Shown: piece after piece, positions 14,769 through 23,458 of the stretch
Layout: every line of letters starts with the position of its first letter
How positions within the stretch are numbered: the stretch's first letter is position 1
From: Glaciecola sp964621345
GTDB taxonomy: Bacteria > Pseudomonadota > Gammaproteobacteria > Enterobacterales > Alteromonadaceae
Length of the DNA stretch: 31,006 bases
Assembly: GCA_964621345.1 (NCBI GenBank)
Contig: CAZUON010000046.1
Location: 1 to 31,006 of the forward strand
Direction of reading: 5' to 3'
Notes under the pieces: generated by a model
Databases searched by the model: none
Seen by the model: only the letters and a program-made list of their open reading frames with translations
What the model was told of the DNA's origin: nothing
Program-made: the position numbers and the translations under genes

Positions 14769-16734
14769 GCATTTTCATTTTTTACGCCCACTTGTCTTGC
14801 TGCTAATACCTGTCACGGTCGCTTTGGTTTGGATATGGATGCGTTTGAAACTTGCCAGTAGCCATTGGCAATCTATTATCCCCACTCACTTACATCAGCG
14901 TTTAATTAGCTCAGCAGGCAAGCAGCAAAGTCGGCAATCTTTTATTCTGTTGATGTTTGCTTTTGCCATTGCTTGCATTGCAGCAGCTGGTCCTGCTTGG
15001 GAAAAACTGCCACAACCTGTATATCAAACTAACTCAGGTCGAGTTGTGGTTATGGATATGTCGTTGTCGATGCGCGCTACTGATATTTCACCCAGTCGCC
15101 TCGCTCGCGCAAAATTCAAAGCCATCGATTTGATAAAAGAAATAAACGATGGTGAGGTGGGCTTAGTGGCCTATGCTGGCGAAGCATTTATGATTAGCCC
15201 GCTAACAGAGGATATCAGTAACTTAGAAAACCTCATTCCAAGCCTAAGTCCTGAAATTATGCCTACCGATGGCAGTAACCCAGTCAGCGGTTTAGAACAA
15301 GCTGCAGCACTGCTTGAAAATGCAGGCTACCAAAACGGCCATATTTATTGGATCACCGATGGCATTAGCCTGCCAGATGTAAAGCCAGTGAGAGATTTTA
15401 TTAGCGCGAGCCAATATCAATTTTCAACGCTTATCGTTGGAACTGAAGATGCGGCACCTATTCAGCTTCTAGATGGTAGCTTATTAAAAGATGAACGCGG
15501 CGCAATTGTTATCCCTAGAGTTAATTTTACGTTTTTGGAGCAAGCATTGGCCCCTTCTAATGCACAACAAAATAAGATGACAATAGACAGTTCAGATATT
15601 CAATCTATGTTACTGAGTAGCAGTCGCATCGATGCCGTTTTAGACAAAGAAAGTCAAGAAAGTACCGGCGATGATTGGCGAGATATGGGCGTGTATATTG
15701 TATTGTTAATCTTACCTATCGCGCTACTATTCTTTCGCAAAGGCTTTTTATTTTGTGTTCTCGCTTTTTGTTTGCTTCCCCTCACGCCAAATATTGCGTT
15801 TGCCCAAGCTGCAAATTCACAGAGCCAAGCAAGCTACCCAACCGAGCAAGCGCCAACTAACGAAAACCGCTTTTTAGCAGGAGCTAAATCGTTATTTTTA
15901 AACAGCAACCAAAAAGGCCAACAAGCTTTTGAGGCTCAACAATATGAGCAAGCAGAACAAGCTTTTGATGATACAAAATGGCGAGCAGCTGCGGCTTACA
16001 AAGCAGGCAACTACGAAAATGCCTTGGCTTTGTATCAGCAAAGCGAAGGCTTAGAGAGTATTTACAATATTGGTAATACCTATGCACAAATGGGCGAATT
16101 ACAAAAAGCTATTGATAGCTATGAAAAGGTTCTGCAGTTAGCGCCTGACTTTGCCGAAGCTCAGCGTAATAAAGAAGTATTAGAGGAGTTGCTAGAACAA
16201 CAACAAAATCAAGAACAAAACCAGCAGCAAAATGATCAAAACAATGAACAAAACAGCGAGCAAGATTCTGATAATCAACAGCAACGAGATCAACAACAAG
16301 ATAGCGAACAAGGGCAGCCGCAAGACACAAATCCCTCTGATCAAAATCAAGACCCATCACAAGAATCTGAGCAGCAGGACCAAAACCAGCAAGAACAAGA
16401 GCGCCAAGAGAACCAAGAGCCTTCAGAGCAAAGTGGGCAGCAACAAAATCAAAATAACGAAGGTCCAGAACAAGATCAGCTAAGTCCGCCGGACCAAGAG
16501 CAGCAGCAAAGCGAAGGCGCTGAAGGCGAAAATTCAGAGCAAGAAATGCAGCCAGTGCAGGCTATAGACCAAAGCGAGCTCACTCCAGAGGAAAGAGAAC
16601 AAATGCAAAGGCTGCAAACCTTAATGAATAAGGTACCTGACGACCCAGCTTATTTGCTCCAGCGCAAAATGTTAATAGAATCACAGCGTCGCAAGCAATA
16701 TGGGCCGCCGACCAATAATCAGCAGGAGTGGTAA
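14761..16734 (+). CDS. VWA-TPR fusion membrane protein, BatB/BatC-like
   Basis: A 657 aa protein. Membrane helices at about 8-26 and 60-77 precede a VWA domain with MIDAS Asp99-Met-Ser101-Leu-Ser103 (VMDMSLSM). A membrane pair follows at about 310-345, then two or three TPR-like repeats (AAAYKAGNYENALALYQQSE, SIYNIGNTYAQMGELQKAIDSYEKVLQLAPDFAEA) near residues 405-470, then a region of roughly 120 residues built almost wholly of Gln, Glu, Asn, Asp and Ser, ending in a short conserved tail (MNKVPDDPAYLLQRKMLIESQRR). In Bacteroides these are separate BatB and BatC proteins; the fusion is common in proteobacteria. The TPR and glutamine-rich parts should be on the same side as the VWA domain. It ends in TAATG shared with batD. 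Confidence 0.9.
   Translation: MFEHFHFLRPLVLLLIPVTVALVWIWMRLKLASSHWQSIIPTHLHQRLISSAGKQQSRQSFILLMFAFAIACIAAAGPAWEKLPQPVYQTNSGRVVVMDMSLSMRATDISPSRLARAKFKAIDLIKEINDGEVGLVAYAGEAFMISPLTEDISNLENLIPSLSPEIMPTDGSNPVSGLEQAAALLENAGYQNGHIYWITDGISLPDVKPVRDFISASQYQFSTLIVGTEDAAPIQLLDGSLLKDERGAIVIPRVNFTFLEQALAPSNAQQNKMTIDSSDIQSMLLSSSRIDAVLDKESQESTGDDWRDMGVYIVLLILPIALLFFRKGFLFCVLAFCLLPLTPNIAFAQAANSQSQASYPTEQAPTNENRFLAGAKSLFLNSNQKGQQAFEAQQYEQAEQAFDDTKWRAAAAYKAGNYENALALYQQSEGLESIYNIGNTYAQMGELQKAIDSYEKVLQLAPDFAEAQRNKEVLEELLEQQQNQEQNQQQNDQNNEQNSEQDSDNQQQRDQQQDSEQGQPQDTNPSDQNQDPSQESEQQDQNQQEQERQENQEPSEQSGQQQNQNNEGPEQDQLSPPDQEQQQSEGAEGENSEQEMQPVQAIDQSELTPEEREQMQRLQTLMNKVPDDPAYLLQRKMLIESQRRKQYGPPTNNQQEW
16195..16550 (+). 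repeat. Gln/Glu/Asn low-complexity coding region in the BatB/C-like gene
   Basis: CAA, CAG, GAA, GAG and AAT codons dominate about 355 bases without an exact repeat unit; both CAA and CAG are used, so this is selected composition more than simple triplet slippage. It follows the TPR repeats and precedes the conserved C-terminal tail. Confidence 0.85.
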
Positions 16735-18449
16735 TGAGAATTTTATACTGGTCACTGTGTTTAATTTTAAGTAGCGTTGTGCATTTTGCATACGCAGACG
16801 TTACTGAGTTGAGCGCGACAATAGACAAAAACCCTATGCTATTGGACGAATCAGTCACCCTGCAAGTTGTTGCAATAGGCGGTGCTGACCGAGACGCGAT
16901 TGATTTTTCAGTATTGACCCAAGACTTTAGGGTGGGTCAGCCTTCGGTTAGCCAATCTACGCAAATTGTTAATTTTGATCGCACCACGAGTACAACCTGG
17001 ACCTTGCAGCTTTTACCCAAAACTGATGGTATAAAAACAATACCTAGCTTTTCTATTGATGGCCAAACCACCGATGAAATTAGACTCAGCGTGCTTCCTG
17101 CAGGCCAAGGCACACGGTCCCAACCCCGCGATTACTTTGTGACAAGCTCATTACAAAAAGACTCGGTATATCTTCAGCAACAAGTGCAATATCAAGTTAA
17201 AGTCTATTTATCTAAAAATATTCAGCGGGGCAGTTTATCCGAACCAGTTTTAGATGGCGCAGTCATTGAACAACTGGGTGAAGATAAAGAGTATCAAGAG
17301 ATTGTGAACGGTGTACGTTACCGAGTAATTGAACGTAATTTTGCCATACTTCCCCAAGCAAGTGGTAGCTACTCCATCGACGGACCGGTGTTTCAGGCTG
17401 AAGTATTGTCAAACACGAGTGATACCTTTGCGTTTTATAACCGCAGTAAAACTATTAGCCGGATGGCACCTCAACAAACTCTTAATGTACTGCCTATTCC
17501 TGAGAATTATCAATACACCTGGTTACCCAGCGAACAAGTGCAACTCGATGAACAGTGGCAAGGCGTTAGTGGAAATGAGTTTATTCAAGGTGAGCCCATA
17601 ACGCGAACGGTGACACTGACCGCTTTAGGGTTGATTGAAGAACAGTTGCCACAAATAGAAGCGCAGTATCATCCAAGCTTTAAAACCTATCCGGAACAGG
17701 CCGAAAAGGCGAGCGTACAACAAAATAATCGCCTTATTGCCCAGCTCGTACAAAACACCGCTATTATTCCAAGTAATGTCGGCACTTATGTGCTGCCTGA
17801 AATATCGGTACCTTGGTTTGATGTAAATAGTGGAGAGACCCGCTTTGCAGTGCTCCCGGCAAAATCGGTAACGGTAGTTGCGCCAGTTAGTACAACGAGT
17901 TCTGATGCGCAGAATCTCCCTAATACAAGCAGCAATCAGCAAGACCGCGCTCTTACTAGCGAAAATGCACAGGATAGTTATGAACCCGCATTGTTCCCAG
18001 TTTTAATATTGGGTTTGGATGCAGCGCATCTCATCCTACTGCTAATGATTGTTATTTTAATACTGATGCTAATGACCAAGCGCAAAGCAAATACTGCAAC
18101 AACTCACATGCAAGACTCGAATCTACACCCTTCTTCTAATAGTGAGGCGCAGGCGTGGCTTGCATTAGGTCAAAGCATAGACAACAGAGACCTCGTAGCC
18201 ATGCAAAGCCACCTTCGGTCATGGCTTAGTTTTATCATCAATACACATGTGCAGTCTGTAAATAATACGCTTCTCAGTTTAGGTGCGTCAGATGCTGCCG
18301 ATGCCTTTAATCAAGCTCTTGCAAGTCAGTATTCTAATTCTGATGAGAGTTTTAATGGGGATGAACTGAAGCAGTCTTTAGGCCGAGTAAGAGAGCAACA
18401 CAATAGACGTGGCCATCAATCTCATACTAATATGTACCCAATTAGCTAA
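16734..18449 (+). CDS. BatD-like periplasmic membrane-anchored protein
   Basis: A 571 aa protein of the BatD (oxygen tolerance) family. A signal peptide ending in HFAYA is followed by a long beta-rich periplasmic portion (from about residue 22 to 420, starting DVTELSATIDKNPMLLDESVTLQV), one membrane helix at about 430-450 (HLILLLMIVILILMLM) and a short cytoplasmic helical tail. The repeated Ig-like strands are characteristic of the family. The start ATG at 16734 is used rather than an in-frame GTG at 16728, because the GGAG ribosome binding site (16725-16728) would overlap that GTG and sits 5 bases before the ATG; this also gives a one-base overlap with the previous stop. It closes the six-gene block. 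Confidence 0.88.
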   Translation: MRILYWSLCLILSSVVHFAYADVTELSATIDKNPMLLDESVTLQVVAIGGADRDAIDFSVLTQDFRVGQPSVSQSTQIVNFDRTTSTTWTLQLLPKTDGIKTIPSFSIDGQTTDEIRLSVLPAGQGTRSQPRDYFVTSSLQKDSVYLQQQVQYQVKVYLSKNIQRGSLSEPVLDGAVIEQLGEDKEYQEIVNGVRYRVIERNFAILPQASGSYSIDGPVFQAEVLSNTSDTFAFYNRSKTISRMAPQQTLNVLPIPENYQYTWLPSEQVQLDEQWQGVSGNEFIQGEPITRTVTLTALGLIEEQLPQIEAQYHPSFKTYPEQAEKASVQQNNRLIAQLVQNTAIIPSNVGTYVLPEISVPWFDVNSGETRFAVLPAKSVTVVAPVSTTSSDAQNLPNTSSNQQDRALTSENAQDSYEPALFPVLILGLDAAHLILLLMIVILILMLMTKRKANTATTHMQDSNLHPSSNSEAQAWLALGQSIDNRDLVAMQSHLRSWLSFIINTHVQSVNNTLLSLGASDAADAFNQALASQYSNSDESFNGDELKQSLGRVREQHNRRGHQSHTNMYPIS

Positions 18450-18467
18450 CAAAACATAGGAATAATA

Positions 18468-20330
18468 ATGACTAAAAAGCCCCTATTTGCTCTATCTGCA
18501 GTCTGTCTAGCGGTGACCTTAAGCGCTTGTAGCCCTGCTCCTCAAAATACACAAAACCTAAGTGAAAGCGCAAATACCTCGGCCACGCAAAGCCAAGTGC
18601 CCGACACTGAGTCAGCACGTTTGGCTAAGTTTTTTGCTGACTCATTTGAGCAAGATTTAAAACGCTCGCCGATGTTTCAAAGCCGTTTAGGATACAAGTG
18701 GGATTATGGCAAATGGAATGATGTCTCACCTCAAGCAGATGATGAGTCTCGGGCAATCATGGAAGCAAGACTCGAACAGGCGCAAGCCTTCGACATCTCG
18801 CAGTTGTCTGAGCAAGAGCAATTAAGCTTGCAACTGTATCAGGCTAATTTAAATCGCCAAATTGCAAACGATGAGTTTAGGCTAGAGCGTTACATCATGC
18901 ATCAATTTAGCGCTTGGCACACAACCGTTCCTAGTTTTTTGATTAATATCCACCGTATTTCGTCTTATGAAGATGCAGAGGCGTATGTCGAAAGATTGCG
19001 CGGCGTGCAGCCTTTATTTAAACAAGTCATCGAGCAATTAAAATTACGCCAAGAAGCGGGCGTATTCCCACCGCAGTGGGCGTATGACCAGATGATTCAA
19101 GCGGCGTCTAATGTCATTCAAGGTAATCCATTTGAAGAAAGTGTAGATGACTCCACTATTCTTGCTGATTTTAAAGGAAAACTAGATGCAATTGGGTTAA
19201 GTAATGCTGAACAAGGTGGATTAATCGCCAATGCCAATAAAGCACTGACTGAAAGTGTGAAACCTGCTTATTTAGAGTTGATGTCAGAGCTGACAAAGCA
19301 ACGCGCCTACAGCCCAGAGGGTGACGGTGTTTGGCGCTTACCCAATGGCAAAGCGTGGTATCAGAATCGCTTAGAATGGTTTACCACTACGGATTTAACC
19401 GCCGAGCAAGTGCATCAAATTGGCTTAGAAAATGTTGAGCGCATTCATAATCAGATGCGTGACATCATGAAGCAAGTAAACTTTGAAGGCGACTTGTCTG
19501 AGTTCTTCACCTTTATGCGCGAAGATGACCAATTTTATTACGAGAATACCGAAGAAGGTCGAGCACGTTATTTAGCAGAAGCAAAACAATATATTGATGT
19601 TATGGAAGATAAGATCCCTGAGTACTTTGGACTAGTACCAAAAGCCGATATGATTGTTAAACGCGTTGAAGCCTTCAGAGAGCAATCTGCCGGTAAAGCA
19701 TTTTATCAATCCCCGTCAAAAGACGGTAGCCGACCCGGTACATATTACGCAAACTTATACGACATGCGTAGTATGCCTACCTATCAAATGGAAGCGCTCG
19801 CCTATCATGAGGGTATTCCTGGGCATCACATGCAGCGCTCGATTGCACAAGAGTTAGATGGCATTCCTGAGTTCCAGAAGTACGTTTCCTTTACCGCATA
19901 CACCGAAGGTTGGGGACTGTACACCGAAGAACTTGCCAAAGATATGGGCTTTTATGAAGACCCCTACTCTGATTTTGGCCGCTTAGCAATGGAACTATGG
20001 CGGGCATGCCGTTTAGTTGTTGATACCGGTATTCACGATATGAAATGGTCGCGCGAGGAGGCTATTGAGTATTTAATTGAAAATACTCCTAACCCGCAAA
20101 ATGACGCGGTGAAAGCTATTGAACGCTATATCGCCATGCCAGGTCAGGCGACCGCTTACATGATTGGAAAACTGAAAATCATGGAATTACGCGAAGACGC
20201 CAAACAAAGACTCGGTGACAAGTTTTCATATGCTGGATTCCACGACCAAATATTAATGTACGGCCCCATACCACTTAATATTTTAGAAGCCAAAATAAAC
20301 GAATGGGTTGAGCAAACATTGGCTGAATAA
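18468..20330 (+). CDS. DUF885 family lipoprotein, putative metallopeptidase
   Basis: A 620 aa secreted lipoprotein. The signal peptide MTKKPLFALSAVCLAVTLSAC ends at lipobox Cys21; residues 22-45 are a polar linker. The family signature is at His447-Glu448-Gly-Ile-Pro-Gly-His453-His454 (AYHEGIPGHHMQ), followed by YTEGWGLYTEEL about 30 residues later, the pattern of a zinc gluzincin-like peptidase with a downstream Glu ligand. A DUF885 length near 600 is usual. The substrate is unknown. The gene starts 18 bases after batD with AGGA in the gap, so it may be expressed from the Bat operon; it could equally have its own weak promoter in the end of batD. Ser, Thr and Asp after Cys21 do not include an obvious inner-membrane retention Asp at +2, so outer-membrane sorting is likely. 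Confidence 0.88.
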   Translation: MTKKPLFALSAVCLAVTLSACSPAPQNTQNLSESANTSATQSQVPDTESARLAKFFADSFEQDLKRSPMFQSRLGYKWDYGKWNDVSPQADDESRAIMEARLEQAQAFDISQLSEQEQLSLQLYQANLNRQIANDEFRLERYIMHQFSAWHTTVPSFLINIHRISSYEDAEAYVERLRGVQPLFKQVIEQLKLRQEAGVFPPQWAYDQMIQAASNVIQGNPFEESVDDSTILADFKGKLDAIGLSNAEQGGLIANANKALTESVKPAYLELMSELTKQRAYSPEGDGVWRLPNGKAWYQNRLEWFTTTDLTAEQVHQIGLENVERIHNQMRDIMKQVNFEGDLSEFFTFMREDDQFYYENTEEGRARYLAEAKQYIDVMEDKIPEYFGLVPKADMIVKRVEAFREQSAGKAFYQSPSKDGSRPGTYYANLYDMRSMPTYQMEALAYHEGIPGHHMQRSIAQELDGIPEFQKYVSFTAYTEGWGLYTEELAKDMGFYEDPYSDFGRLAMELWRACRLVVDTGIHDMKWSREEAIEYLIENTPNPQNDAVKAIERYIAMPGQATAYMIGKLKIMELREDAKQRLGDKFSYAGFHDQILMYGPIPLNILEAKINEWVEQTLAE

Positions 20331-20346
20331 ACAAGGCTAGCCAAAA

Positions 20347-20410
20347 GAAAAAGGGGTCAGTGTTAATTAAAATCGTTATTGAGATTTTAATTAACACTGA
20401 CCCCTTTTTC
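20347..20410. terminator. Perfect 28-bp-stem hairpin between convergent genes
   Basis: Left arm 20347-20374 and right arm 20383-20410 are exact reverse complements, with an 8-base loop GTTATTGA. The outer part is GAAAAAGGGGTCAG / CTGACCCCTTTTTC, giving a T-tract on either strand, so it can serve as a bidirectional terminator for the DUF885 gene and the beta-helix gene. The length and the GGGGTCAGTGTTAATT core also resemble mobile palindromes associated with REP-type (RAYT) transposases in gammaproteobacteria, from memory. Confidence 0.9.
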
Positions 20411-20449
20411 CTACCCCTCTTTTTTGTTTTTATTTCGGTATTAGTTAGC

Positions 20450-23400
20450 TTAGTACTCAAAAGCTCCAATATCGGCAGCTATCCCCATTGGCCGTGGTGC
20501 ACCGGTGATATCCTCAAAGCTATTTAACTTATCGGTTCCGGCATCAATCGCTGGTGATGAAGGCATCACGTTAAAGTCAAAATTGAGCTTATCAACAAAC
20601 TGCGGCACCTCATAAATACTATTCGTCGTCAAATTAAGCTTGTCATCGCTAGTAAAGGCACCGTCTTTCACAATGATGTTATGACTGATATCTAAGTTTT
20701 GGCTCTGATACTCAATAAACGCTGACTCCCCTGCTGCCACTTGAATGATGTTGTTATACATTCTAACGTTTTTAACATTACCCAGCGCTATTTCACCATC
20801 GATTTCAGGATGTTTGCCATTGCTATAGCTGACGTTATGCACTACATCAACATTGTCGCTAGCGTACAAATTAATACCTTTGCCACCATTGTTGTAAGTC
20901 AGGTTATTTTCAATCAAGGTTCGTCCCGAATACTCACCCGACAAGCCGTCATTTAAGTAACCTTGATCTATGGCTAAAGCGTCAATGATGATGCCATTAC
21001 CGTCGGTAAATGAATCGGCTAACTGTGGGTCGTTACTGGCAAAAAACTTAAAGTAATTGTAGTTCTCGTAACTAGTGTTGCCGGTGATCACGGTACGATA
21101 ATTTTGCGTGTCGTCGTCGTGATTGTGGTTTTCCCATACCGAGATGCCGCTTGGTGCCCATACGTTATAATAAGCGTTGTTATGTACTAAGTTATTTTTA
21201 ATCAACATATAATCAGCACGCTTCATGGCAATGCCGCCCGCAGACATATTATAAATATGGTTATCTTCAATAATTAAGTGATGGGGAAAGAAGTAATCAT
21301 CCCCCTCGCGGCGTGACTCAGAGCCAATTCCTACTCCTACTAAACCTTCGCTATACCAGTTTGCTTGGCGTTTTTGCTCAGCCTCTTCAGGCGTGAGAGT
21401 AGCCGCAAGACCACTGATATTTAACCCCTTAACGCGAACATAAGAGGCACCATTTAGCACCACGCCGTAAGGCCCTCTTACCACAAAGTTTGCAGTACCT
21501 GTTTCAAAGGCTTCGATGCTTATCCAGTTGTCGCTAGTCCCAGTACGAGTCAAGTCAATCATTGTACCGTACGCACCTGAGTCGTAGTCGCCTGGCATAA
21601 TAATCAGACTGTCACCGGCATTGAGCTTATCGGCGCCAAATTGTGGTGTTTTAAAAGCCGTTGCGCTACTTAAGCCGTCGTTACTGTCATCGCCTTGTGA
21701 GGAAACATAATAATCAGTTCCGCCGCTGCGAACATATTCAATATTGTAGGCAACGTCTGCAGGTGGTGGTGCGACTTCGCCTTGTTCAACACGTTCAACA
21801 ACTGAGCGATTGATACCATACCCCAGTTCAAACCAACCTGTGCCAACCTCATCTGTTTTGCCGCGCTCACCTTGCTGCTCTCCCGCACTGCTATTAACGA
21901 CTAAATTATCAAAGTAAAAAGCGTTATCTGGGTTACTATCATTGTTGGCGTCATAGCCTATAAAAAACTGAATAGAGGCAATATCGGTAATACTTGCGCT
22001 ATTAAAATCGGTTGCACGCAGTGTGATTGTTGTCCACTCATTAGGTGCATAGGTATTGTAATGTGCGCCAATGTCGTTACTCGATTCATCGCGTAGATAT
22101 ACCCAAAAGCTTTGACCCTCATCAGCCTTTACATCAAAACTCAAACTTTCAAAATCATTCACGCTAAACGCAGACTCCAACACCATGCCTGCAACACTGT
22201 CCCATCGATTTTGCGGATCTCCCGCGTTTAACTCAAACTTCATGGCGTAGCCAAGCACAACGGGGTTATCCGCTTGTGTTCTTAAGATACTCACAGAATC
22301 TTGGTTGTAACCTACTTCGGTCCATCCATTACCTTGTGCATCAACCTTACCTCGCTGCACATTGTATTGCTTAGCCCCATCGCCAATAGTCAAATTGTCG
22401 AAGTAAAAGATATTTCCGCTGTGTTGGTCATAATCCGCGTCATTTCCAATGAAGAACTGCACGCTTGCAATGTCACCGGCGCTAATTGCACCAAAGTCAC
22501 TGGCAGTTAAGGTCACTGTAGCCCACTGGTCACTCGCATAGGTATTGTAATGAGCGCCTAAATCCTGATTATTTGCATCACGTAAATACACCCAATAGCT
22601 TTGCGGAGTTTGCGCTTTGATTTCAAAACGTAGCTCGCTGAACTCAGTTGCAGCAAGGGTTTGTTCAAGGGCCACTCCCGACACACTGTCCCAACGGTTT
22701 ACGGTAGTGCTTGGAAGTGTTGTTTCAATCACATAATCTTCTTGCGGCTCAAGCGAGACAATATAGTCTTCAACAGCGGGAACTGTCTCTACCCGGGCAG
22801 GAAACTCTATAGTGCCATACTTTAAGAAGTCATCGGCACTGCGGCGGCGCTTCCAAAGAGGGGTTGGCTCATATATGCGATGAGTATTCGGCGCAATTAA
22901 CGCCAAATGAGCATCGACTCTATCGAGCTTTAATCTAGTTAAGCTAGTACTTGGATCTGACGTAGTTTGAAACATCACGTGAGGCTGGTTCACATAGTCA
23001 GGGGCAATTACATCCCAAAATGCGTTAATGCGCGCATAGTCAGCACTTGGCCCATAAGAAATAAGCGCATAGGCATTTGACTCATCGGCCCATTGGCTTA
23101 CCTTGGCAATTACATAGCGTAAATCGTCAACATGGCGCTGATACCAATACGAATTACTATCGATATCTTCCCAATATGCAACCCAAGGTGCTATACGCAC
23201 AACATTTGCGTTGCTGTTACTGATGAGGGTTTTTATGTAGCCTTCATAAGCGCTTTCGTTTGCCTTCATGTGTTCAATATCGTAAATATCGACATAAAAA
23301 TCGACACCAACGAATGCTTCATTGTTGTCTGTGTAAACCGCTTGAGCGCCTTCATCCCAAACAACAGGTCCTCGATTAGAGGCTAGGCTTTGCGTGGCAA

Positions 23401-23458
23401 AAAACGCAAGTACTGTAATTAATACATATTTGCTGAATATTTTGGTAACAGTATTCAT
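20450..23458 (-). CDS. Large secreted chimeric beta-helix protein with tandem CBM-like repeats, probable polysaccharide-active enzyme
   Basis: A 1002 aa exported protein. A signal peptide (to ATQSLA, residue 26) comes first. Residues about 30-205 look like the first half of a GH5-type TIM barrel: NANVVRIAPWVAYWED and the following helix, then VMFQTTSDPS where such enzymes have Asn-Glu-Pro, so Ser167-Asp168-Pro169 lacks the catalytic Glu. Two tandem beta-sandwich repeats follow (about 253-391 and 416-554), each with RWDSV, SYWVYLRD or SFWVYLRD, GAHYNTYA and a FYFDNL strand. Residues 583-1002 form a right-handed parallel beta-helix opening YYVSSQGDDSNDGLSSATAF, the style of PL9-type lyases, and ending PRPMGIAADIGAFEY. 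A polysaccharide lyase or related activity is plausible. The start is ATG 23458; in-frame starts upstream at 23470 and 23500 lack a signal-peptide fit. Confidence 0.85.
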   Translation of the reverse strand: MNTVTKIFSKYVLITVLAFFATQSLASNRGPVVWDEGAQAVYTDNNEAFVGVDFYVDIYDIEHMKANESAYEGYIKTLISNSNANVVRIAPWVAYWEDIDSNSYWYQRHVDDLRYVIAKVSQWADESNAYALISYGPSADYARINAFWDVIAPDYVNQPHVMFQTTSDPSTSLTRLKLDRVDAHLALIAPNTHRIYEPTPLWKRRRSADDFLKYGTIEFPARVETVPAVEDYIVSLEPQEDYVIETTLPSTTVNRWDSVSGVALEQTLAATEFSELRFEIKAQTPQSYWVYLRDANNQDLGAHYNTYASDQWATVTLTASDFGAISAGDIASVQFFIGNDADYDQHSGNIFYFDNLTIGDGAKQYNVQRGKVDAQGNGWTEVGYNQDSVSILRTQADNPVVLGYAMKFELNAGDPQNRWDSVAGMVLESAFSVNDFESLSFDVKADEGQSFWVYLRDESSNDIGAHYNTYAPNEWTTITLRATDFNSASITDIASIQFFIGYDANNDSNPDNAFYFDNLVVNSSAGEQQGERGKTDEVGTGWFELGYGINRSVVERVEQGEVAPPPADVAYNIEYVRSGGTDYYVSSQGDDSNDGLSSATAFKTPQFGADKLNAGDSLIIMPGDYDSGAYGTMIDLTRTGTSDNWISIEAFETGTANFVVRGPYGVVLNGASYVRVKGLNISGLAATLTPEEAEQKRQANWYSEGLVGVGIGSESRREGDDYFFPHHLIIEDNHIYNMSAGGIAMKRADYMLIKNNLVHNNAYYNVWAPSGISVWENHNHDDDTQNYRTVITGNTSYENYNYFKFFASNDPQLADSFTDGNGIIIDALAIDQGYLNDGLSGEYSGRTLIENNLTYNNGGKGINLYASDNVDVVHNVSYSNGKHPEIDGEIALGNVKNVRMYNNIIQVAAGESAFIEYQSQNLDISHNIIVKDGAFTSDDKLNLTTNSIYEVPQFVDKLNFDFNVMPSSPAIDAGTDKLNSFEDITGAPRPMGIAADIGAFEY
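21797..22702 (-). repeat. Two tandem CBM-like domain repeats within the beta-helix protein
   Basis: Unit 1 is about 22702-22286 and unit 2 about 22213-21797, a period of 163 residues. Shared landmarks are NRWDSV, a WVYLRD strand, GAHYNTYA, W-T-T-L, IASVQFFIG or IASIQFFIG, FYFDNL and a trailing RGK-D-G-GW-E-GY. The order and spacing indicate duplication of a carbohydrate-binding-type jelly-roll domain plus its linker. Confidence 0.85.

Noticed and set aside
11254..18449. The MoxR/VWA block as a novel defence-type system
   Set aside because: Gene content and order match the known MoxR-DUF58-DUF4381-BatA/B/C-BatD operon, with no nuclease or effector gene beside it.
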